64,000 nucleotides of DNA from Liolophura sinensis. Lineage: Eukaryota > Mollusca > Polyplacophora > Chitonida > Chitonidae. Position numbers and translations under genes: made by a program. The notes below the pieces were generated by a model. The model was not told the DNA's origin, did no database searches, and worked only from the letters and a program-made list of their open reading frames with translations. Below, one piece after another: positions 54,872 through 62,717 of this stretch (positions within the stretch are counted from its first letter, which is position 1; each line of letters begins with the position of its first letter). The stretch is taken from the NCBI RefSeq assembly GCF_032854445.1, contig NC_088297.1, forward strand, positions 20,221,127-20,285,126, given 5' to 3'.

Positions 54872-55030
54872 TCACATGGCCACTTGAAGGCGGGGCACAG
54901 GAGCTGGAGGGTTGGTCATTTGTTGTTCCAGCATCTCGTATTCCTGTATGAGTGAGTTTAAGGACTCCAGACTGGCGCTGAAGTCTGACAGTTCCATCCC
55001 ATCCACATGGGTGTAATGATGAACATGGGC
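54872..55030 (-). CDS. TUBE1: TUBE1 last coding exon with stop
   Basis: Acceptor CACACATGCAG precedes 55030, then 52 codons in phase 0 and TGA at 54872-54874. It reads AHVHHYTHVDGMEL, an acidic helix with SLESLNSLIQEYEMLEQQM, and ends PRLQVAM. The HHY...EGM and SLIQEYEQL pattern is the C-terminal helix pair of tubulins. The Pro-rich end PPAPVPRLQVAM resembles the end of other epsilon-tubulins. Confidence 0.94.
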   Translation of the reverse strand, partial: AHVHHYTHVDGMELSDFSASLESLNSLIQEYEMLEQQMTNPPAPVPRLQVAM

Positions 55031-58000
55031 CTGCATGTGTGAAGAAAAAAGTTTGGATGAGGTTTTGTGAAAGACAAATTTCATGTCAACTTTTACCCCT
55101 ACCCCGAACTCTAACCCACACCAAATCTTGCTCCACCCAATACTCTTAACCAAACCCTAAACACTACCCTACACCAAACACTGCTCCAAGCTATACACTT
55201 CACCCAACCCTAAACGCTACCCTACACCACACACTGCTCCAAGGTATACACTTTACCCAACCCTAAACGCTACCCTACACCAAACACTGCTCCAAGCTAT
55301 ACACTTCACCCAACCCTAAACGCTACCCTACACCACACACTGCTCCAAGCTATACACTTTACCCAACCCTAAACTCTACCCTAAACCAAACACTGCTCCA
55401 CGCTATACACTTCACCCAACTCTAAACACTACCCTACACCAAACACTGCTCCACGCTATACACTTTACCCAACCATAAACAACACCCTACACCAAACACT
55501 GCTCTACGCTATACACTTCACCTCACCCTAAACACTACCCTACACAAAACACTGCTCCATGCTATACACTTCACCCCACCCTAAAAAATAACCTACACCA
55601 AACACTGCTCCATGCTATACACTTTACCCAACCCTAAACACTAACCTACACCAAACACTGCTCCATGCTATACACTTTACCCAACCCTAAACACTACCCT
55701 ACACCAAACACTGCTCCACGCTATATACTTCACCCCACCCTAAACACTAACCTACACCAAACACTGCTCCACCTCAACCTTCTACCCCACTCTAAACACT
55801 ACTCCACCTTCACCACTACCCCCTCCCAAACTTACCCCCTGCCAGAATTAACCTTACCCAAAACTCTTCCTACATCACCATCTCTGGTAAGATAAAGGAA
55901 ACATTTGGCTTTTGTTTTTTTAGGACACCTGGTCTGCTCTTTTTAGCCAATATACATGTAACTGTAGCATGAAAATTTAGTTTCTTTTTTTCACATGGTT
56001 TGTCAGAGTAATGAACAACATATTAATATCTTTACTTTTCAGAAAAACTGGGAGAGAAATGTAATTCTTTGCTTTCACAACTACTAAAGTCTGTCCTAAA
56101 ACAGAAGAAATCTAGGGTATGCAGTTTAGGAAGTGTTCGCACATATACCGAAGGTACATAGGCTTCTCAACTGTCTCCTTGGTGCGTAAAAGTGGCTTTG
56201 AACTACTGTTTTCCTGTTCAAAGTCCCAGTGGTCAGCCTGAAAATTAATCAGTCTGTAGTGGTCAACAGTGATAGCGGTCATTTTCATCGGGGGACAGAG
56301 AATCAAAATAAGCTTGTTCCATGTTCCCAGTAAGTTCTTTGATGATGCCTCTTCCTAAAATTTCATACCTCTCACAGAAAATATGCAGAAAACAAACTTT
56401 ACTTCTTTTTTGGACATAATAACCTTAAAACCATAATGTTCCTTTCAGAGTACCTCTCCAAGTATCTGTGAACGAATTCAAAACTATCTGCACAGAGCAC
56501 TCTACCTTTCTCTTGTAGAGCTTCACAAAGCGACCCCGCAGGTCATTAAAGGTATGTCTGACACAGGTGTTATTCGCCAAAGTCAGGAGTGAGTACGGCT
56601 GGCCAACTGGGGGAACTGCACACAGGCCTGTCTTCCAACCCTCCTCGTTCCAGCCAATGAACTTCAGGGATGGTTTCAACCTGACACATACATACACATC
56701 AAAAAAGAAAATCAGTGCAAAGAAAAAAATAACCCTGTGGGCAAATGTTAACCTTAGTCCAATGAAGAGGCAAAAACCTTTTTTACAGTATTTTCACAGA
56801 GAATAACACAGATGACATAGTCCTTGACATCTGTCAGCTGGCAGCCACCTTGCTTCCAGATTATCAGATACCTTCTCAGCTAGGTGCAGGGATTTTCTCA
56901 GAGCTCTTCCCACATTTCTCCACACACATGACACATGCACATATCTGCATGTACCCTCATGCCACTGAACTACTTTTTCTTATGTCAGTATTTGTGGGTT
57001 TATGTGCCTGAGTGGTTAGTGTGCCAACACAGCACAATAACTCAGGAGCCTCTCACCAATGTGGTCGCTATGAGTTCAAGTCCAGCTCATGAAGGCTTCC
57101 TCTTTGCTCGTTCGCAGAAATGCCTGGAAGCATCCTACGCATGGTCGTGGCTTTCTCCTGTGCTCCGGCCAGATTCCTGCTGGTTTAATTCTGGCTGCCG
57201 ATGTATAAGCGAAATATTCTTGAGTACAGCATAAAACATCAACGAAATAAATAAATATGTCAGTATTACAACACTCCTGGAAAGTGTTCAATAACCTGTT
57301 CCTAGAAACAACATCAACACACCTTTCTATGTTGCGTCTGATGTCTGATATTTCAACTTTCCCACGCACCATCAAAGCGCAGGCCAGATAGAGGCTGTGT
57401 TTTGGATCAGCTCGTAGAAGTTGGTGATCCTTGGAGAAGGCGTCTGTGAACATCTGATCCAGTCTGAGCAGAATCAACAAAGATCAAGGCAGGTTACATA
57501 CACGTTATTTCTGTAATCTTTACTATTTCTGTAATTCTTCAACCTTTTCACATGTTTGCAAGGTGTTTATTCAAGCATATTCTGAAGGCATTATTCTGTG
57601 TTGACTGATAAACTGATACTTTTTGTGAAGCCCTGGAACTGGCCAATCCAACTGATGTAGTTCTGTCTCCAAAATCAAATTAAAAATGTGAATAAATTGC
57701 ACTGATAGTTGATCTTTTATATGCGCAAAGGTTGAAGATTTAGGGTAGTAGCCTTTTTGTATGCTGGTGGTATAAGGTTAAGCCACATTCCTGCAAAATC
57801 ACACCCTTTACAATTATCAATTTACTTATTCATGTACTTAACTTGTTTTGAAGTGGAGAAAACTTAAAAATTACATGAAGTTCAGACAAAAGGGTGTGAA
57901 TAGTTAGTTGTAAATGTGCTCTACTATATTTATTTCGACTTTTCTTTAAGGATAGAAAGAATCTTGAAAAAAATGTTTGTATTGTGGGTATTTGGGACCA

Positions 58001-59592
58001 CCACTAGGTATATATTGTCCTTGTGTAATAATGTTTTAAATGAGTATGTAATACATCTTTTATAAATATATGTGCACTAGAATTTGGTCTTTTGAGTTAA
58101 AAAATGTATTCAGCTTGGATTTTGATCATATTCATATTTTAAATATATTCATAAAAATTATCATAATTCAGATTAAATGCATGTGTTTGGATATGAACAA
58201 CAAATTTACATTCAAATAAATTTATTAAACATGCATCACATCCTTATTTAGAATATTATTAAACAAAGACGATATATACCAAATTGTGGTCCCAAATACC
58301 CACCATACAATTTCTATTTCAATATCCTTTTCTTCTGAAAAAAAAAAATCGAAAAAATATGAAAGATCATTTTTGCAAATAAGATCTCACGTTCTTTCAC
58401 CTGGCTTTAGCATCATTTTCATATTTTCTTCCCCTTTAAAGTTACTTAAAATATATTCTTAAGGTTTTTTTCACCTATATATTAAATTTGGCAGTCTTTA
58501 ATAAGAGTGTCAAGAGTAATTCATTAACATCCCTTCCCATGTGGGACTGTCAAGCCTGTAGTTATATTGGTGGGAAGACTTCAACAATCATAAGACTCCA
58601 AAAACTAGACCCCTGACCACCAAGATCCCAAAATCTACAAGGGTAGGGGTAGGAAACCTAAAAATTCTCTATCCAATGCCAAAATTGTACCAGCATGTTG
58701 TTTCTTAGCAGTCTGGAGTTGTGCACCATTTATACCAGCCTCCTCTCAAATGATTTTTTTTTTTTTTTTTGCATTCTAGGCAGGATTTTAAAAATGTAAG
58801 AGATGTGCTGAATGACGATCGTCATTCAACAACAGGCTTTTCTAATGAAACGCTGACTATAGTTAAGCTTATTGGGTATCAGAGCACAGGATCCACAGCT
58901 TTCATAGAAACACCCCTCACTATTTTCATCACATACAGCTTTGACACTTTAAGGTCTGAGCCGGCAACAGGACAAAGTTCCAGGTTTGTGAATGTAATAA
59001 TTCAGAGTGTGAGAGCTAAGCTGGGAAAAGCCAAATCAGAGCCAAATCTGCCGAATATACAACATTGCTGTCTTTGGAAGATGTTATAAAACACAAAGTT
59101 TGATCATGATTGAGCATGCAGATTGGAGTAATAATGGACCTTCACAGAAAGGTTACAAAAAAGGTCCATGGAGGTTAACCAGGCACACCGACACACAGAC
59201 GGCCCAAAACATGCTACATGTATATCCCGTCAACCAGCTCAGTTGGGGGAGGCGACAATTAGATGGGAGGTAACTCACCTCCTTGGTGGAAGCCGGACAT
59301 CAGCCACTGAATAGAGAGGGGTCTGACTTGAAACAAGGTATTTGAGCTGAGGAAACGGGACCAGGTTCATGGTGATCTCGTTTAGATCAACATTCAGTGA
59401 GCCCTCAAAACGAGCTGAGCTGAAAAATGGAAAGAGTAACTCCTGTTATACATTAATACACATTCACATTTTTATCGCTTCAAAGGCACGAAGGAAATAA
59501 CTTTACAGTGTAAGCAGTCATTAATAAGCAAAAAAAAAAACACACACAAAAACCCCTTCTGCATTACTTCCCACTTATGTTAATGCTGCAGC

Positions 59593-59623
<31 letters not shown>

Positions 59624-62600
59624 GATTGGTGTTTGACAGTGTATTCAGGAATATTTCATTTATACAATGGCAACCAGCAATATGGTGGGTGGAAACCGGA
59701 CAGAGCCCAGCGGAAACCCATGACCATACGCAGGTTGCTGCCAGACTTTCACATGTAAGGCAGGAGCAGAAGGCAGTGTGAGAAAGACTTGAACACACAG
59801 TGCCCCCACAGGTGAGCGCCTCCACAGGTGAGTGGCCCCTCTAGTGAGCGCCTCCACAGGTGAGTGGCCCCTCTAGTGAGCGCCCCCACAGGTGAGTTCC
59901 CCCACAAGTGAGCGCCCCCACTGGTGAGCGCCCCCACTGGTCAGAGCTTCCTGAGTTATTGCTCCATGCTGTTTGACAACCAACTGCAGCATTAAAAATA
60001 AGCATGTAACCAGACTCTTAGAAAGAAGAAACAATAATTTTAACTTGTTGATTTATGATAGCTGGGTGAAACATTGATTACTATAGTCATAACATATATA
60101 TGAATATGAGATACAAATAACAGGTTAAAGAAATTAAAAATCTGGTATGATGGTGGACTGAAGGTAAAAAATGGCAGATATATCTGATAATACTATAAAT
60201 AATATTATCAGATATTTCCCGATATCGATATATAAATGATTACAAAAACTTTCACTTTTCACTTTTTATTCTAAAGTTTCTCTTGCCCATAGATCCTGAC
60301 TGCTTATACGATTTCAACCGTAACTCCGAACAACATCAGAATTAAAAACATTTGGTGTTAGTGTTTCCTGTGGTATCAGATTAATTAAAAAATATAATCA
60401 ATTAACTGATGAAAGCAAATCACATGTATCGCACAGTTCTTTTACCTTGTCATATTTAACAACATATTAGCCACAATGTTGTTCATTGTGTCAAAAGGCT
60501 TTTCGTCTGATGGTTTGGTTATCCCCCCTTGACCTGCACATATGGCGCTGTTAGTTTTCACTTTTCCCGTCACTGTGCCATATGTTCTTTTTCCTGTATT
60601 TGCTGATGGAATGGACTGTGTAATTTTATTTACTATATCCACTAGTGCCTGAAAAGAAAAAAAAAAAGATGGCACTAGCAAAACCATTCAATACTATATT
60701 CAGTGGAAATGAGCAAGCACTGAATATGAATTATACTTGCAAACAAGAGAATTTTACAACATGGAGAAAATTACCCACGGTGTAAAGCTGAAAAGTCTAT
60801 CTGACAGTAACCTACGGATGGTCGTGTGTTTTCCCTGTGCTCTGCCTGGTTTCCTCCCATTATAATGGTGGCCGTCGTCGTATAAGTAAAACATTCTTGA
60901 TCATGGTATAAATCATCGATCTCCGACATGCATTTGGCCAAATTGAATTGGGCTACCCATTGTACATACACGTTACTCAGTGAAACGACTGCACAGAAAT
61001 ATGGTGAATGTCCTTAAAATTTCACCCCAAAAATAACTTTTTAAAGGCAAATAAATGTAAGAAACATTACTACCTTTCAAATAAAACTCTCAGAATCTGG
61101 CAAACTTGGTCAACACTTAGTCATGTGAAAAATTTTAGGTCATTCACTTTCAGTCCACAGCAATAGCAAACTTCATATCACACGAGTTGTGCTCAGTTTT
61201 GGTTTACCTGGTTTTCTATTGGCAAAGCACAGTCTGCATTCTCAGTTAACTCTCGCATAGCCAAAACACTGTTATAAGGAGAGGTAACCACATCATCCTC
61301 CACTGAAGGGTACACCGCAGTCACAAACCTGAGGGGGGGGGGGGAAGATTGTTCAGTTAATGATGTGTGTTTTCACTTGATGTGTGCATGTATTCACCCT
61401 ATGATCATATTCACTTGATGTGTGCATGTTTTCACCCAGTGGTTATAATCACTTGATGTGTGCATATATTCACCCAGTGGTGATAATCATTTGATGTGTG
61501 CATATATTCACCCAGTGGTCATATTCACTTGATGTGTGCATGTTTTCAACCAGGGGTTATAATCACTTGATGTGTGCATATATTCACCCAGTGATCTTAA
61601 TCACTAGATGTGTGTATTCACCTAGTGTTTATATTCACCTGATGTGTGTACAGGTGAATGTGCAATGTATCCATGATTTTATTTACTTGATGTGTGTATT
61701 CATCCAATTTGGGTGTATAATAACTGAAATCCATGAATTCTCTTAATAACTGTATTCACTTGATGCATGTCATGTATTCCCCAAATGATTTCATTTACCT
61801 GATTTGAGCATTGATCCATTTAGTGTTTACTCTTCATCCAATGTTTGTAGTCACCAAAGGTGTGTATTCACCCAAAGTTTATATTCACCCAAAGTTTGTA
61901 TTCACCAAAGGTGTGTATTCATCCAATGTTTGTATTCACCAAAGGTGTGTATTCATCCAATGTTTGTATTCACCAAATGTGTGTTTTTTATCCAAAGTTT
62001 GTATTCACCAAAGGTGTGTATTCATCCAAAGTTTGTATTCACCAAAGTTGTGTATTCATCCAATGTTTGTATTTACCAAAAGTGTGAGTACAACCACTGG
62101 ATGTTGTACCAAAGGCTGTAATCAACCAAAGGTTGTCATCACCTGATTTACATGTATACATAAACCAAATGTTGTATTTAACTGTGATGTGTGTATTCAC
62201 ATCAAGGTTTGTACTCACTTGATGGCTGTATTTTGTACCCCACAGGATGTAATCATTTGATGTGTGTATTCCACCCAATGTTTGTGTTCATGTAAACAAA
62301 AAACACCTTACTTACATGTATCTCACTGCTCAAAAAATATCAAGAATATAATAGAACAAAAAAGTGCTTGAGAAACAACACGTACTATAAATTACTGTAA
62401 ATCTTTAACCTTTTCAACCACTACAGCACTTTTTTCATTGTAAGTTATACATGCAATTATTACGAATATGACACTAAAAAAGATTTTTTTGTGTCATTAG
62501 AGATGTTAGCTTCAGAAAACTGTGCACATTATTTCTCTACACCCCATAGTTCTCTCAGAATGTTAAAAAATATTGGTTGGAGAAATGGATGAAAAGGCTG

Positions 62601-62717
62601 AAGAATAAGGGTAAAGAGTAAAACTATGCTCATAAATTGTGACTTCTGACCTGTATATTTCTGGAAATTCCTCTTGTAAAATGTTGAGGACATATGTACC
62701 CACTCCTGAGCCTGTCC
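54872..62717 (-). CDS. TUBE1: Epsilon-tubulin (TUBE1), C-terminal seven coding exons; 5' part outside the window
   Basis: Epsilon-tubulin is a divergent tubulin of centrioles and basal bodies, known to be needed with delta-tubulin for stable triplet microtubules. Seven minus-strand exons (62717-62651, 61328-61208, 60648-60446, 59419-59279, 57463-57323, 56680-56506, 55030-54872) join in frame to 334 full codons plus TGA. Family marks in order: TGSGVGTYVL (second half of the tubulin GGGTGSG nucleotide-binding loop), VTSPYNSVLAM, KPFDTMNNIVANMLLN, SARFEGSLNVDLNEI, NLVPFPQLKYL, FSKDHQLLRADPKHSLYLAC, WNEEGWKTGLC and LALANNT-type LTLANNTCV. The SKDHQLL block and the long insert after NKI set it apart from alpha-, beta-, gamma- and delta-tubulin. 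Human TUBE1 has 475 residues, so about 140 N-terminal residues lie beyond the right edge. It is convergent with EXT1. Confidence 0.95.
55100..55800. repeat. 53-bp minisatellite in the last TUBE1 intron, about 13 units
   Basis: Unit: CCCTACACCAAACACTGCTC, CACGCTATACACTTCACCCA, ACCCTAAACACTA. CCCTACACC starts at 55166 and 55219, 53 bp apart, and so on to about 55750. Edges are more degenerate. Confidence 0.93.
56506..56680 (-). CDS. TUBE1: TUBE1 exon, C-terminal part of intermediate domain
   Basis: Acceptor ATGTATGTGTCAG precedes 56680. One base completes Arg, then 58 codons from LKPSLKFIGWNEEGWKTGLC to RFVKLYKRK; donor GTAGAG follows 56506. WNEEGWKTGLC.VPP.G and LANNTCV match epsilon-tubulin. 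The donor is not the best consensus (GTAGAG) but the joint to AHVHHY matches the family. Confidence 0.93.
57000..57258 (+). mobile_element. SINE A, full length
   Basis: The most complete copy: head TGCCTGAGTGGTTAGTGTGC, CCTCTCACCAATGTGGTCGC, B-box-like GAGTTCAAGTCC, body CGCATGGTCGTGGCTTTCTC, tail TATTCTTGAGTACAGCATAA and AAATAAATAAATAT. About 258 bp; used as reference for the family. Confidence 0.9.
57323..57463 (-). CDS. TUBE1: TUBE1 exon with SKDHQLLRADP block
   Basis: Acceptor GATTCTGCTCAG precedes 57463. One base completes Arg, then 46 codons from LDQMFTDAFSKDHQLLRADP to ISDIRRNIE and two bases of Arg; donor GTGTGT follows. FSKDHQLLRADPKHSLYLAC is a hallmark of epsilon-tubulin and settles the identity. 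A SINE A copy lies in the next intron at 57000-57258. Confidence 0.95.
57531..57747 (+). mobile_element. MITE A copy, near-consensus
   Basis: TGTAATTCTTCAACCTTTTC at the left, GCAAAGGTTGAAGATTTAGG at the right. It is the cleanest copy in the window and serves as the reference for the family (about 217 bp, non-coding). Confidence 0.9.
57852..58435. mobile_element. Foldback element, copy 2
   Basis: Same structure as 51351-51930: the left arm has GTATTGTGGGTATTTGGGAC and the right arm has its reverse (GTCCCAAATACCCACCATAC). The right end is CTTCCCC followed by TTAA at 58436-58439; the left flank is TTGA. It sits in a TUBE1 intron. Confidence 0.85.
59279..59419 (-). CDS. TUBE1: TUBE1 exon, intermediate domain start
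   Basis: Acceptor CCATTTTTCAG precedes 59419. One base completes a Ser codon, then 46 codons (SARFEGSLNVDLNEITMNLV, PFPQLKYLVSSQTPLYSVAD, VRLPPR) and two bases of an Arg codon; donor GTGAGT follows. SxRFEGxLNxDL and NLVPFPxLHY-type sequence is the usual tubulin intermediate-domain opening. Low complexity is absent. Confidence 0.94.
59590..59990 (-). mobile_element. SINE A, minus, carrying an internal minisatellite
   Basis: The tail is a run of TTTA units (59596-59627), then GATTGGTGTTTGACAGTGTA and CCAGCAATATGGTGGGTGG. The head end AACTCAGGAAGC is read in reverse near 59945-59958. Between body and head lies an expanded tract at 59802-59945. Confidence 0.85.
59802..59945 (-). repeat. 16-bp minisatellite inside SINE A
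   Basis: About nine units of AGGTGAGCGCCYCCAC and variants (GTGGCCCCTCTAGTGA). On the SINE strand the unit reads CTCACCAGTGGGGGCG, a match to the SINE's own CTCACCAATGTGGTCGC. Confidence 0.85.
60180..60215. other. Perfect 13-bp inverted repeat (hairpin)
   Basis: ATATCTGATAATA at 60180-60192 and its reverse complement at 60203-60215, with a 10-base loop. It lies in a TUBE1 intron with A+T-rich surroundings. Confidence 0.85.
60446..60648 (-). CDS. TUBE1: TUBE1 exon with epsilon-specific variable insert
   Basis: Acceptor TTTTCTTTTCAG precedes 60648, 67 codons plus AG follow, and donor GTAAAA lies after 60446. It opens ALVDIVNKITQS, has a low-complexity middle rich in T, G and K (about residues 13-48), and closes KPFDTMNNIVANMLLNMT. 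The middle matches the position of the poorly conserved insert of epsilon-tubulins. Confidence 0.92.
60790..60925 (+). mobile_element. SINE A copy, degenerate
   Basis: CAGTAACCTACGGATGGTCG, CTCTGCCTGGTTTCCTCCCA, GCCGTCGTCGTATAAGTAAA. Confidence 0.8.
61010..61155. mobile_element. MITE C copy, internally shortened
   Basis: CCTTAAAATTTCACCCC, TTTTAAAGGCAAATAAATGT, AACTCTCAGAATCTGGC and AATTTTAGGTCATTCA follow the family order, with the middle deleted. Confidence 0.7.
61208..61328 (-). CDS. TUBE1: TUBE1 exon, N-terminal GTPase domain
   Basis: One base completes the split Arg codon, then 40 codons from FVTAVYPSVEDDVVTSPYNS to CALPIENQ; donor GTAAAC follows. The match to the epsilon-tubulin stretch with VTSPYNS and LAM.EL..HADC is clear. 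The acceptor's pyrimidine tract is a run of 12 C (G at 61333-61344 on the + strand) before TCAG. Confidence 0.93.
61333..61344 (-). promoter_or_regulatory. TUBE1: Poly-C polypyrimidine tract of a TUBE1 acceptor
   Basis: Twelve G on the plus strand, so the acceptor of the exon at 61328 has a pure C tract before TCAG. Most acceptors in the window use T-rich tracts. Confidence 0.8.
61360..61690. repeat. 38-bp tandem repeat in a TUBE1 intron
   Basis: TCACTTGATGTGTGCATGTA then TTCACCCAGTGGTCATAA; TCACTTGATG starts at 61373 and 61411, and the order continues with TA/GT variants. Spaced TGTG steps give a short open frame only. Confidence 0.9.
61850..62095. repeat. 34-bp tandem repeat in a TUBE1 intron
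   Basis: CACCAAAGGTGTGTATTCAT then CCAATGTTTGTATT, about seven units. Half-units (17 bp) resemble each other and the neighbouring 38-bp unit, so both arrays may share an origin. Confidence 0.9.
62394..62615 (+). mobile_element. MITE B copy
   Basis: TACTGTAAATCTTTAACC at the left, AAAAGGCTGAAGAATAAGGG at the right; full interior with TGTGTCATTAGAGATG, TTATTTCTCTACACCCCATA and GTTCTCTCAGAATGTT. Confidence 0.85.
62651..62717 (-). CDS. TUBE1: TUBE1 exon with tubulin glycine-rich loop
   Basis: Minus-strand acceptor TTTTTGCACAG precedes 62717 and donor GTCAGA follows 62651. Two leading bases complete a Gly codon, then TGSGVGTYVLNILQEEFPEI and Y, then two bases of a split Arg codon. TGSG is the end of the tubulin signature GGGTGSG that holds the GTP phosphates. 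At 67 bp it is the shortest exon of the gene here. Confidence 0.9.

Noticed and set aside
55100-55800. CCCTAA words suggesting an internal telomere array
   Set aside because: CCCTAA occurs once per 53-bp unit and never in tandem; it is a minisatellite.
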